Shown here one piece after another: positions 43,231 to 51,206 of a stretch of 64,000 nt of DNA (position 1 is its first letter; every line of letters begins with the position of its first letter). The stretch is from Allohoeflea poritis (GTDB lineage Bacteria; Pseudomonadota; Alphaproteobacteria; Rhizobiales; Rhizobiaceae). The stretch lies in assembly GCF_027889715.1 (NCBI RefSeq), contig NZ_JAPJZH010000013.1, forward strand, positions 79,499-143,498. The letters are read 5' to 3'. The position numbers and the translations under genes are program-made. The notes under the pieces were generated by a model, which was given only the letters and a program-made list of their open reading frames with translations, was not told the DNA's origin and ran no database searches.

Positions 43231-44184
43231 GTGGTCAGCATCAAGAAAATCGCAACGGATATTGGCGTCTCGGCAGCAACGGTGTCGAATGCGCTGACCG
43301 GTAAAGGACGCGTGTCGGAAGAGATGACCGCACGTATCCGCTCGCGGGCGCAGGAGCTTGGCTACCGGCCCAACAATTTGGCACGCGCGCTGAAAACCGG
43401 CCAGACCGGCATACTCGGACTGGTCATGCCGGACCTTACGAATCCGCTTTTCCCACGCATTGCCCAGATGCTGTCCATCGCGGCGGAGCGGCGTGGCCTC
43501 GGCATATTGATTGGCGATTCCCGCGGCAGCGCGGACGAGCAGAACGAGGTGCTGAAACGCCTGGTCGACCGCGGCGTCGACGGCCTGCTGGTCGTGCCCC
43601 AGAAGGGAACATCGCCCGAGATGAATGCCGTGCCCCTGGCCATCATCAACACGGCCTCCGATCCGAGAAACACGGTTTCGGCGGACCATGCGGGCGGCGG
43701 GGCGCTCATCGCCCGTCACATATCGGATATCGGCCACAGAAACGTCGTCATCCTGGGCGGCGATCCGGTCTCGGAAGTCCAGCAGGATCGAATTTCCGGC
43801 ATGCAGAGCGCAATGAGGCAGGAAATCCGGTCCAGCGTTCTGTGGGGTGATGCGGGCGTGGCGGAAGTCGCCGAGCGGGTCAGGGCAGGTGCGACGGCGG
43901 TCCTGACGACGTCGGACCTTCTGGCTCTGCGGGTCCATTCGGAGTTGACGCGTGCGCAATTTTCCGTGCCGCGCCGCGTCAGCCTGACCGGCTTTGACAA
44001 CATGTCCCTGGCGTCGGTCATGCATCCGACACTCACCACGGTCGCCCAGGATGTCGAAGCCATCGCCGATCGCGCCATCGAGATCCTGACCGCCATGATC
44101 CGCGGTCAGGCTCACCCCGACACCGGCCGCACCCTGCCCATGCGGCTCGTGGTGCGTAATTCCACCTCCAACCCCGAAATCTGA
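43231..44184 (+). CDS. LacI-family transcriptional regulator
   Basis: A 317-residue repressor with an N-terminal helix-turn-helix (IKKIATDIGVSAATVSNALT) and a periplasmic-binding-protein-like effector domain (GILGLVMPDLTNPLFPRIAQ to SLTGFDNMSLASVMHPTLTT). Start is the GTG at 43231 with a GGGGG ribosome site. It precedes an ABC transporter and two purine-salvage genes, so a purine or nucleoside effector is likely. Two matching operators lie just upstream. Confidence 0.9.
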   Translation: MVSIKKIATDIGVSAATVSNALTGKGRVSEEMTARIRSRAQELGYRPNNLARALKTGQTGILGLVMPDLTNPLFPRIAQMLSIAAERRGLGILIGDSRGSADEQNEVLKRLVDRGVDGLLVVPQKGTSPEMNAVPLAIINTASDPRNTVSADHAGGGALIARHISDIGHRNVVILGGDPVSEVQQDRISGMQSAMRQEIRSSVLWGDAGVAEVAERVRAGATAVLTTSDLLALRVHSELTRAQFSVPRRVSLTGFDNMSLASVMHPTLTTVAQDVEAIADRAIEILTAMIRGQAHPDTGRTLPMRLVVRNSTSNPEI

Positions 44185-44205
44185 ATGCCAACAAGGAGAC
44201 CAACG

Positions 44206-45225
44206 ATGAAGAAACTGATGTTGATGCTCGTGTCCGCTGCCGCGCTTACCGCGCACTCGGCCATGGCCAAGGATACGCTGACGATTTCAGTCTATTCCTT
44301 CGCCCAGGACGCATACAAGAAGGCCCTTTACGATCCGTTCGAGGAGATTTGCGATTGTGAGTTGGTCATAGAGACCGGCAACAGCGTCGAACGGATGGCC
44401 AAGATCGAGGCCAATGCCGCCGATCCGGTCATAGACATGGCGGTCATCTCGTCCCATGACGCCCTCAGCCTCGCGCAGAAGGGACTGATTGCGCCGCTCG
44501 ACATTTCGAAACTGTCAAACCATGCCAAGCTCTATCCGGCAGCGCAGGACCCGATCGGCAACAACATGGCTGTCGGATATACGTTCTACGCAAGCTCGAT
44601 TGTGTACCGCGATGACCTCGTAAAGATCAAAAGCTGGGGCGATCTGCTCGGCAAGGATCTGGCCGGCCAGGTCTCGTTGCCGAACATCACGGGAACGCAA
44701 GGTCCGTTGACGCTGATGATGCTCGACAAGGCGCTCAATGGCGGTTCCGGCGATTTCAGTTCGGTGATCGCCAAGATCGGTGAAGATGCCGATGACATCG
44801 TGACATTCTACTCACGTTCTTCCGAGCTCGCGCAGTTGATGAACCAGGAAGAGGTGATCGCTGCGCCACTCGGCCGTTTTGCCTGGAGCCGGTTCAAGAA
44901 CTCGCCCCTGTCCTTTGCCTGGGCTGAGCCTGAGGAAGGCCAGGCAGGTGGAATGAACGTGATGATCATGACCAAGGGCAACGGAAACGAGGAACTGGCC
45001 TACAAGCTGATGGATTACTGGCTGTCGACGGAAGTCCAGACCCGTATTGCCGAAGCTCTGATCGACAGCCCCGCAAACAAGGATGTCGTCGTGAGCGACG
45101 AGGTCGCCGACAATCTGACCTATGGCGCGGACCTCATCAACTCGCTCAACATCCTCAGCCCGGCGGAAATCATCGCAAACCGCGACGCCTGGGTCGAGCA
45201 GTGGAACGCTGAAGTCATCAAGTAG
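44206..45225 (+). CDS. ABC transporter substrate-binding protein (putative purine nucleoside)
   Basis: Periplasmic binding protein of 339 residues from the ATG at 44206 with an AAGGAG site. Signal peptide MKKLMLMLVSAAALTAHSAMA, then DTLTISVYSFAQDAYKKALY. It resembles the iron/thiamine/polyamine type of solute-binding proteins (family 1), e.g. AVGYTFYASSIVYRDDLVKI and YKLMDYWLSTEVQTRIAEAL. The specificity is inferred from the nucleoside hydrolase and adenine deaminase behind it. Confidence 0.82.
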   Translation: MKKLMLMLVSAAALTAHSAMAKDTLTISVYSFAQDAYKKALYDPFEEICDCELVIETGNSVERMAKIEANAADPVIDMAVISSHDALSLAQKGLIAPLDISKLSNHAKLYPAAQDPIGNNMAVGYTFYASSIVYRDDLVKIKSWGDLLGKDLAGQVSLPNITGTQGPLTLMMLDKALNGGSGDFSSVIAKIGEDADDIVTFYSRSSELAQLMNQEEVIAAPLGRFAWSRFKNSPLSFAWAEPEEGQAGGMNVMIMTKGNGNEELAYKLMDYWLSTEVQTRIAEALIDSPANKDVVVSDEVADNLTYGADLINSLNILSPAEIIANRDAWVEQWNAEVIK

Positions 45226-45231
45226 TTGCAG

Positions 45232-45253
45232 CGGGGCGGCCCAGGCCGCCCCG
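45232..45253 (+). promoter_or_regulatory. Strong hairpin between binding-protein and permease genes
   Basis: CGGGGCGGCC-CA-GGCCGCCCCG, a perfect 10-bp inverted repeat 6 bp after the stop codon and without a T-run. Such hairpins protect the binding-protein mRNA and lower permease expression. Confidence 0.6.
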
Positions 45254-45280
45254 TGTATTCTCTGAACCGGGTCCCGAGCG

Positions 45281-46102
45281 ATGTTTCTCAACAACAGGGA
45301 AGGGCTGGCACTGGCGCTTCCCGCGGCAATATTCTCACTGCTCCTTTTCCTTGTGCCTGTCGCAATCCTGCTGTCCGAAGCCTTCCGGTCGGACACGGGC
45401 TGGACGCTCAGCGGCTACACCGAGTTCTTCTCCAAGCCGCTCAACCAGGTGGTTTTCTTCCGAACCCTCAAGCTTGGGGTTCTCGTGGCCGGAACGGCGG
45501 CCGTGATCGGCTACGCCGCCGCGTTTTGCATCGTCAATCTCGGGCCGACGGCGCGCGGGCGCATCTTCGGTCTCGTCGTGCTTCCTCTCATGATCTCGCC
45601 GGTGGCGCGCACCTACGCCTGGATCGTCATTCTGGGGCGAACGGGCATCGTCAACGACACGATTGTCGGGCTCGGGCTCAGCGACACGCCGATCCGGCTG
45701 CTGTTTACCGAGACCGCCGTTTTCATCGGCCTTCTGCAGCTCTTCCTGCCGCTGATGATCATTTCGCTCGTCTCGGCGATGGAGAATATTCCCCGCGACG
45801 TAATACCTGCGGCCCGGGTCCTCGGGGCCAACTGGATCCAGGTTTTCATCCGGGTCATCCTTCCGCTGACCAAGGAAGGTCTGGTCATCGGCGGCACGCT
45901 GGTGTTCACCGGCGCGCTGACCGCTTACATTACGCCGGCAATTCTCGGCGGCTCCAAGGTTCTGATGCTGGAAACGCTGCTCTATCAGCGCGTCAACGTC
46001 TCCAACGATTTCGTATCGGCGAGTGTGATCGCGATGATCCTGATCGTCATGTCGTTCTCTGCCAACCTGCTCCTCAAGCGCATCGCTACGGCAAGGAGCT
46101 AG
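45281..46102 (+). CDS. ABC transporter permease (PotB-like)
   Basis: Inner-membrane permease of 273 residues with six hydrophobic segments, starting at LALALPAAIFSLLLFLVPVA. The cytoplasmic EAA-type loop is ENIPRDVIPAARVLGANWIQ followed by VFIRVILPLTKEGLVIGG. It pairs with the next gene as the two transmembrane subunits of one importer, in the PotB/PotC style. Confidence 0.88.
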   Translation: MFLNNREGLALALPAAIFSLLLFLVPVAILLSEAFRSDTGWTLSGYTEFFSKPLNQVVFFRTLKLGVLVAGTAAVIGYAAAFCIVNLGPTARGRIFGLVVLPLMISPVARTYAWIVILGRTGIVNDTIVGLGLSDTPIRLLFTETAVFIGLLQLFLPLMIISLVSAMENIPRDVIPAARVLGANWIQVFIRVILPLTKEGLVIGGTLVFTGALTAYITPAILGGSKVLMLETLLYQRVNVSNDFVSASVIAMILIVMSFSANLLLKRIATARS

Positions 46103-46105
46103 AAT

Positions 46106-46882
46106 ATGGCACGCACGACGAACTGGGTTGTCCTGGGCCTGACGCTGACATTCCTGATCGGCCCGTTCATCATCATCATCTTTGCCGGCGCTTCGGCAGG
46201 CGAATCGCTGGCCTTTCCGCCGGCAGGCCTGTCGCTCAAATGGTATGCCAAGGTTTTCACGGTGGAGAGCTTCCGGCAAAGCTTCATGCTTTCCATGTTC
46301 CTGGCTGTCTTCGGGACCCTGGCCGCCCTGCTGATCGGCGTTCCGGCGGCCTATGCGCTCAACCGCTACAAGCTTCCGGGCGACGAGACCATCCGCACCA
46401 TTGTCGCCGCGCCGATCATCGTGCCGGGCATCATTGTCGGGCTGGCGCTGCTGCGATATCTGGTGGTGCCGCTCGATTTCACGGTCACCATGGCTTTGTT
46501 CTTCGCCCACACGGCGCTGGTTCTGCCCTATGCGGTGCGTGTTGTGTCCTCGAGCCTGCACAATCTGCGGGCAGACATGGAGGAGGCCGCCGTGTTGCTG
46601 GGCTGCAGCCGGTTGCAGGCCTTTACGAAAGTGGTTTTGCCGAACATTCGCGGCGGCGTGCTCGCGGCCTTCATTCTCGGCTTCGTCACCAGTTTCAATC
46701 AGGTGCCTGTCTCGCTGTTCCTTTCCGGTCCGGGCGTGCGCACCTTGCCCATAGACATGCTGGCCTACATGGAAATCACTTATGATCCGTCCGTCGCGGC
46801 GCTGTCGGCTCTGCTGGCCTTCATGTCACTTGCAATCGTATTCGCCGCCGAACGGCTTCTGGGATTTTCACGCTATGTCTGA
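46106..46882 (+). CDS. ABC transporter permease (PotC-like)
   Basis: Second permease, 258 residues, six hydrophobic segments. Its EAA loop reads LRADMEEAAVLLGCSRLQAF then TKVVLPNIRGGVLAAFILGF, typical of PotC-like subunits. It starts 3 bp after the first permease gene and overlaps the ATPase gene by 8 bp. Confidence 0.88.
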   Translation: MARTTNWVVLGLTLTFLIGPFIIIIFAGASAGESLAFPPAGLSLKWYAKVFTVESFRQSFMLSMFLAVFGTLAALLIGVPAAYALNRYKLPGDETIRTIVAAPIIVPGIIVGLALLRYLVVPLDFTVTMALFFAHTALVLPYAVRVVSSSLHNLRADMEEAAVLLGCSRLQAFTKVVLPNIRGGVLAAFILGFVTSFNQVPVSLFLSGPGVRTLPIDMLAYMEITYDPSVAALSALLAFMSLAIVFAAERLLGFSRYV

Positions 46883-47888
46883 TGCATTCGTTTCTCTTTC
46901 CGATCTGACCTTGTCCTATGGTCAAACCGTTGCCGTGCCCGACCTTGATCTTGACATTGCGGAAGGGGAACTGATCGCCCTGCTGGGACCCTCCGGTTGC
47001 GGCAAGACCACGACCATGCGCGCGATCGCCGGACTGCTGACGCCGACCTCCGGAAAGATCGTCATCGACGGGCGCGATGTTACGCGAACACCGGCAAACC
47101 AGCGCGGCATAGGGCTCGTCTTCCAGTCCTACGCGCTGTTTCCGCATCTGAGCGCCTTTGAGAACGTGGCATTCGGGTTGCGACTCAAAAAACTGCCGGA
47201 ACGGGAGATCCGCGCCAAGACGGAGGCCGGATTGGATACCGTGGGGCTCGCCGGGTTCGAAAAGCGCAAGCCGGCTGAATTGTCGGGCGGACAACAGCAG
47301 CGCCTGGCACTGGCCAGATCTCTGGTCATGGAGCCAAAGGTGCTTCTGCTGGACGAGCCGCTGTCCAATCTCGATGCCCGGCTGCGACTGGAGATGCGAA
47401 CCGAACTGCAGCGCGTTCAAAAGGACACCGGCGTGACCATGGTCTTCGTTACCCACGACCAGTCCGAGGCCCTGGCGCTCGCCGACAGGATCGTTCTCAT
47501 GAAGGATGGCAGGATCGAGCAACTGGGCACGCCCGACGAACTTTACGCCCGGCCGGCAACGGTGTTTGCCGCCGATTTCATGGGTTTCGAAAACATCTTC
47601 TCCGTAAACGGAATGGAACTCGTCTCCGAAACCGGTCGTTTGCCGCTCGGCTTCGAGGCCGATTGCCCGAAAATAGCCTGGCGTCCCGCCGGAGTGACCG
47701 TCGGCGAGGGGCCGCATAGCGGCAAGGTTGTGGCCAGCAGCTTTGCCGGAGATCACCGGGAATATGTACTCGAAACGCCCCTGGGACAGATAAAGGCCGA
47801 TGCGCCGATCGAAATCGCCGAGGTGCCGGCAGGCGCCGTCGTGTCATTCGATCTGCCGCAGTCCACATCAAGGGCCCTTGCAGCATGA
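46875..47888 (+). CDS. ABC transporter ATP-binding protein (PotA-like)
   Basis: ATPase of 337 residues from the ATG at 46875. Walker A GPSGCGKTTT with K44, signature LSGGQQQRLALARSLV, Walker B VLLLDEPLSNLD and switch VTHDQSEAL are all present, followed by a C-terminal TOBE-like regulatory domain. An upstream extension of the frame (46782) is a shadow of the permease gene. It overlaps the nucleoside hydrolase start by 4 bp. Confidence 0.92.
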   Translation: MSDAFVSLSDLTLSYGQTVAVPDLDLDIAEGELIALLGPSGCGKTTTMRAIAGLLTPTSGKIVIDGRDVTRTPANQRGIGLVFQSYALFPHLSAFENVAFGLRLKKLPEREIRAKTEAGLDTVGLAGFEKRKPAELSGGQQQRLALARSLVMEPKVLLLDEPLSNLDARLRLEMRTELQRVQKDTGVTMVFVTHDQSEALALADRIVLMKDGRIEQLGTPDELYARPATVFAADFMGFENIFSVNGMELVSETGRLPLGFEADCPKIAWRPAGVTVGEGPHSGKVVASSFAGDHREYVLETPLGQIKADAPIEIAEVPAGAVVSFDLPQSTSRALAA

Positions 47889-48778
47889 CTGCCATTTGGG
47901 TCGATACTGATTTTGGCTTCGATGACCTTTGGGCGCTACTCGTCTTGAGACGCTTGAACGTGCGGGTTGACGGGATTTCGCTGGTTGCCGGAAACGCGTC
48001 CATGGGTCAGGTCGTGAAGAATGCGCTTGGCGCGGCCCTTGCATATGGTTTCGACACGCCCATATGGCGCGGCTCGCAGGAGCCGCTCGAGCGGGAACTG
48101 GAGACCGCCGGGCGCATCCTCGGTCCGACCGGCATGCGCAGCCGCGGCCGCACCCTGCCGGATCCGGTCGGGCAGGTTCAACACGGCGCCGTGACGGCCC
48201 TGCAAGACTGGCTTGTCGGTGGCACCGAGGAGCAAAGCCGCGATATTCTGGCGCTCGGACCCTTGACCAACATCGCCCGATTGATCCAATCCGCGCCCGA
48301 GGCGGCGCGGCGCATCACGCGTCTGGTATGGATGGGCGGCGGCAACGGGGCGGGCAATCACACGCGTTATGCCGAATTCAATGCCTGGGCCGATCCGGAC
48401 GCGGCGCGGATTGTAGCGAATGCGGGTCTGCCGCTCGATATTGTCGACCTGACTTTGTGCCGCACGGTCGTATTCGGCCCGGATGATCTGCCCGTCACCG
48501 ATCCCTTGACCGCAGATCTTCTGGGCGGATATCTCGATATCGCGTTGGAAAGAGGCAGGCCCGCAATGGCGATTTACGATCCGACGGCTGCTTTCGCCCT
48601 CGCGGACGAACACCATTTGCATTTTGAACCGCGTGCCTTGAGCGTTACCACGGAGCCGGGCGACCGCTACGGTGAAACGACATTTGTTCCGGACAGCGGC
48701 AGCCGGACCCGTCTGGCGATCGATGCCAGCCCACAACTGGCGGCAATGTGTCTTTCGGCGCTTGCAGGGGAGGTTTGA
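47885..48778 (+). CDS. Nucleoside hydrolase
   Basis: Hydrolyses ribonucleosides to base and ribose in the cytoplasm. The 297 residues start with the calcium-binding motif DTDFGFDD (residues 7-14; the usual form is DTDPGIDD, so Pro and Ile are replaced by Phe). The DILALGPLTNIARLI and ITRLVWMGGGNGAGNHTRYA plus EFNAWADPDAARIV blocks are intact. Its position between an ABC importer and adenine deaminase suggests adenosine or inosine as substrate. Confidence 0.9.
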   Translation: MTAIWVDTDFGFDDLWALLVLRRLNVRVDGISLVAGNASMGQVVKNALGAALAYGFDTPIWRGSQEPLERELETAGRILGPTGMRSRGRTLPDPVGQVQHGAVTALQDWLVGGTEEQSRDILALGPLTNIARLIQSAPEAARRITRLVWMGGGNGAGNHTRYAEFNAWADPDAARIVANAGLPLDIVDLTLCRTVVFGPDDLPVTDPLTADLLGGYLDIALERGRPAMAIYDPTAAFALADEHHLHFEPRALSVTTEPGDRYGETTFVPDSGSRTRLAIDASPQLAAMCLSALAGEV

Positions 48779-50557
48779 ATGGCGCGTGACGGCAATCTGA
48801 ACGACCCTGCCTTGCGCGCCAGGGCCGTTGAAGCGGCACAGGGAAAATGTCCCTTCGACCTGCTGATCGAAAACGTCCATGTGCTGGACATGGTCACCGG
48901 CCGGGAGCGCCGGGCGGATATAGGCATCGTTGGTCCGCTGATTGGCAGCGTGCTCCCGCCATCGGCCGAGCTTGACGCCGTAACGCGCATTGATGGCGAA
49001 GGCGCCTTCGCGGTGCCGGGCCTGATCGATACGCATATGCATATCGAAAGCTCGATGGTCACACCGGCCGAATATGCGGCGGCCGTTTTACCGCGCGGTG
49101 TGACCACTGCGGTTTGGGACCCGCATGAATTCGCCAATGCCTGTGGCGTATCCGGCGTGGAATTCGCGATCCAGGCGACCGGTGACCTGCCCCTGCGTGT
49201 GCTGACGCTGGCTCCGACCTGCGTGCCGTCGGCGCCCGGCTACGAGAGCTGTGGCGGCGACTTCGGACCCGAGACCGTTGCCCGGCTGCTCAAGCGCCCG
49301 GACATAAGCGGCGCGGCTGAGCTGATGACAATGCAGCCCCTGCTCAATGGCGATCCGCGTGTTGCCGGCATCGCGAATGCCGCGGTTGCAAGCGGCAAAC
49401 TGGTTTGCGGCCATGCCCGTGGATTGTCCGGCGGCAATCTCGCCGCCTACGCCGCCGCCGGTGTGGAATCGGATCACGAATTGACCTCGGCGGCCGATCT
49501 TCTGGCCCGGCTCGAGGCGGGCATGACCGTCGAGCTGCGCGGTTCGCACGAGCATCTGTTGCCCGAACTCGCTCAGGCCCTGGTCTCGTTGGGCCACATG
49601 CCGCAAACGGTGACCCTGTGCACCGATGACGTGTTTCCCGATGATCTTTATGCGCATGGCGGTTTGGATCGGGTGCTTCGCCTTCTGATGGCGCATGGAT
49701 TGCCCGCGGCCTTGGCTTATCGCGCCGCGACGCTGAATGCTGCGGGCCGGCTCGGACGCGCGGATCTGGGCCTTCTGGCCCCCGGCAGACGCGCTGACGT
49801 GGTTTTGATTCCCGACTTGAGGGAAGTTTCCGCAAAGCTCGTTCTCGCCGATGGAAAACCCGTTGCGCAATCGGGAACGCTTGAGGCAGCCATGCCCACG
49901 ACCAGGGTTCCGCAGGAAATGAACGATACTGTGCGTTTGCCCGAACTCGCTGCCTCGGATTTCGAGATTGCGGCGGAAGGCAGCCGAGCGACGATAGCGA
50001 CGCTTTCCAAGCCGCGTTTCCCCGTCTGGAGCAGGCGCGATGTCGCCGTAACCGGTGGAAGGCTTGAATTGCCGGATGACATGCTCCGCATGGCGGTCGC
50101 CAACCGATACGGTCGCGCGACGCCGGTGCGCGTGGCATTTCTCGAGAATTGGGGCACCTGGCGCGGAGCCTTTGCGAGCACCGTATCCCATGACAGCCAC
50201 AACCTGACTGTGTTCGGCCGGAATCCGTCAGACATGGCGCTGGCGGCCAACGCCGTGCGCGCGGCAGGCGGCGGACTGGCGGTGGCGAGCGAAGGGCGTG
50301 TGATGGCGCAGCTTGAACTGCCCATTGCCGGCCTTGTCAGCGACCGGCCTCTGGAGGAGGTCGCCGATATCTTTTCGGAACTGCGTCAGGCCCTGGACGC
50401 GCTGATCGATTGGGAGCCGCCCTATCTGGTCTTCAAGGCCCTGTTCGGTGCGTCATTGGTGTGCAATGCCGGCCCCCGGCTCAGCGATGTCGGGTTGGTG
50501 GACGTGTTCGAGGGCCGCATTCTGGAAAGCTGCATTATCGACAGTCACGACACGTAG
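48779..50557 (+). CDS. ade: Adenine deaminase
   Basis: Amidohydrolase converting adenine to hypoxanthine and ammonia, 592 residues. The metal-binding motif GLIDTHMHIESSMVTP (H86, H88) is followed by TTAVWDPHEFANACG, HARGLSGGNLAAYAAAG, ELRGSHEHLLPEL and the LCTDDVFPDDL block with the catalytic aspartates. It begins directly after the nucleoside hydrolase stop. The pair gives a route from purine nucleosides to hypoxanthine. Confidence 0.95.
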   Translation: MARDGNLNDPALRARAVEAAQGKCPFDLLIENVHVLDMVTGRERRADIGIVGPLIGSVLPPSAELDAVTRIDGEGAFAVPGLIDTHMHIESSMVTPAEYAAAVLPRGVTTAVWDPHEFANACGVSGVEFAIQATGDLPLRVLTLAPTCVPSAPGYESCGGDFGPETVARLLKRPDISGAAELMTMQPLLNGDPRVAGIANAAVASGKLVCGHARGLSGGNLAAYAAAGVESDHELTSAADLLARLEAGMTVELRGSHEHLLPELAQALVSLGHMPQTVTLCTDDVFPDDLYAHGGLDRVLRLLMAHGLPAALAYRAATLNAAGRLGRADLGLLAPGRRADVVLIPDLREVSAKLVLADGKPVAQSGTLEAAMPTTRVPQEMNDTVRLPELAASDFEIAAEGSRATIATLSKPRFPVWSRRDVAVTGGRLELPDDMLRMAVANRYGRATPVRVAFLENWGTWRGAFASTVSHDSHNLTVFGRNPSDMALAANAVRAAGGGLAVASEGRVMAQLELPIAGLVSDRPLEEVADIFSELRQALDALIDWEPPYLVFKALFGASLVCNAGPRLSDVGLVDVFEGRILESCIIDSHDT

Positions 50558-50585
50558 GTCATGGGCAAAAGGCGATACGCTCCGG

Positions 50586-51002
50586 TCAATCCACCTCCGC
50601 CTCGATTGCCTCCATGTCCTCGTCGGAAAGGCCGAAATGGTGTCCGATTTCGTGGATGAGCACGTGCCGCACGATGGCATCGAGAGTCTCCTCGCGCTCG
50701 ATCCAGTATTCAAGGATGGCGCGGCGATAGAGCCAGATCCGGTTGGGCAACTGGCCGGTGCGGATCTCGGTCGCGCCCTGGGCCATGCCGATCCCCTGGA
50801 ACAGGCCGAGCAGCTCAAAGGGGCTGGTCAGGCCGAGTGATTTGAGCACATCCTTTTCGGCATAATCGGCAACGGTGATCTGGATGTCGGTGCACAGGCC
50901 GCGGAATTCCTCCGGCAGCCCGTCAAAGGCCTCGTTTCCAAGCCGCTCGAAATCCTCCAGCGAGGGCGACAGGCGGCCGGTCCAGGACGATGTGGATTCC
51001 AT
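50586..51002 (-). CDS. Zincin-like metallopeptidase family protein
   Basis: A 138-residue protein with the HExxH zinc motif in VLIHEIGHHFGLSDEDMEAIE, the hallmark of the small Zincin_1 family (PF06262 in my recollection). Start is the ATG at 51002 with an AAGGAAAT site; upstream frame to 51182 enters the flhA promoter. It is convergent with adenine deaminase (28 bp) and divergent from flhA. Function in bacteria is unknown. Confidence 0.8.
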   Translation of the reverse strand: MESTSSWTGRLSPSLEDFERLGNEAFDGLPEEFRGLCTDIQITVADYAEKDVLKSLGLTSPFELLGLFQGIGMAQGATEIRTGQLPNRIWLYRRAILEYWIEREETLDAIVRHVLIHEIGHHFGLSDEDMEAIEAEVD

Positions 51003-51118
51003 GAAATCAATTTCCTTCAACAGGTTACGGCGGGATCCGTCGAGTTCAAGTGATTTCATTAAAGTAGGCATTGAGGCGTCAATCCGCCAGACCTGGTCGC
51101 ATGGTCGAAGCGGCCACC

Positions 51119-51134
51119 TTCGCGCAAGCTTCGC
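51119..51134 (+). promoter_or_regulatory. Candidate Rem box upstream of flhA
   Basis: TTCGCGCAAG at 51119-51128 and TTCGC again at 51130 (11-bp period), 79 bp before the flhA start. It shows that the flhA unit, separated from fliQ, keeps its own flagellar-type promoter. Confidence 0.45.
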
Positions 51135-51206
51135 CCGATAATTTGGCGCAAGGATCATCGGGACGCCGTGCGCGGCCCGCAATTGTCATGAAGAGACAAG
51201 GGCAAC

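Noticed and set aside
45226..46785. Long frames on both strands over the two permease genes
   Set aside because: Shadows in a GC-rich region; the permease frames have membrane helices and EAA loops.
47936..50200. Long minus-strand frames over nucleoside hydrolase and adenine deaminase
   Set aside because: Shadows; the plus-strand genes carry metal-binding and catalytic motifs.
30116..51206. Prophage, transposon or integrative element carrying the CRISPR region
   Set aside because: No integrase, transposase, tRNA gene or clear flanking repeats were found at the junctions.
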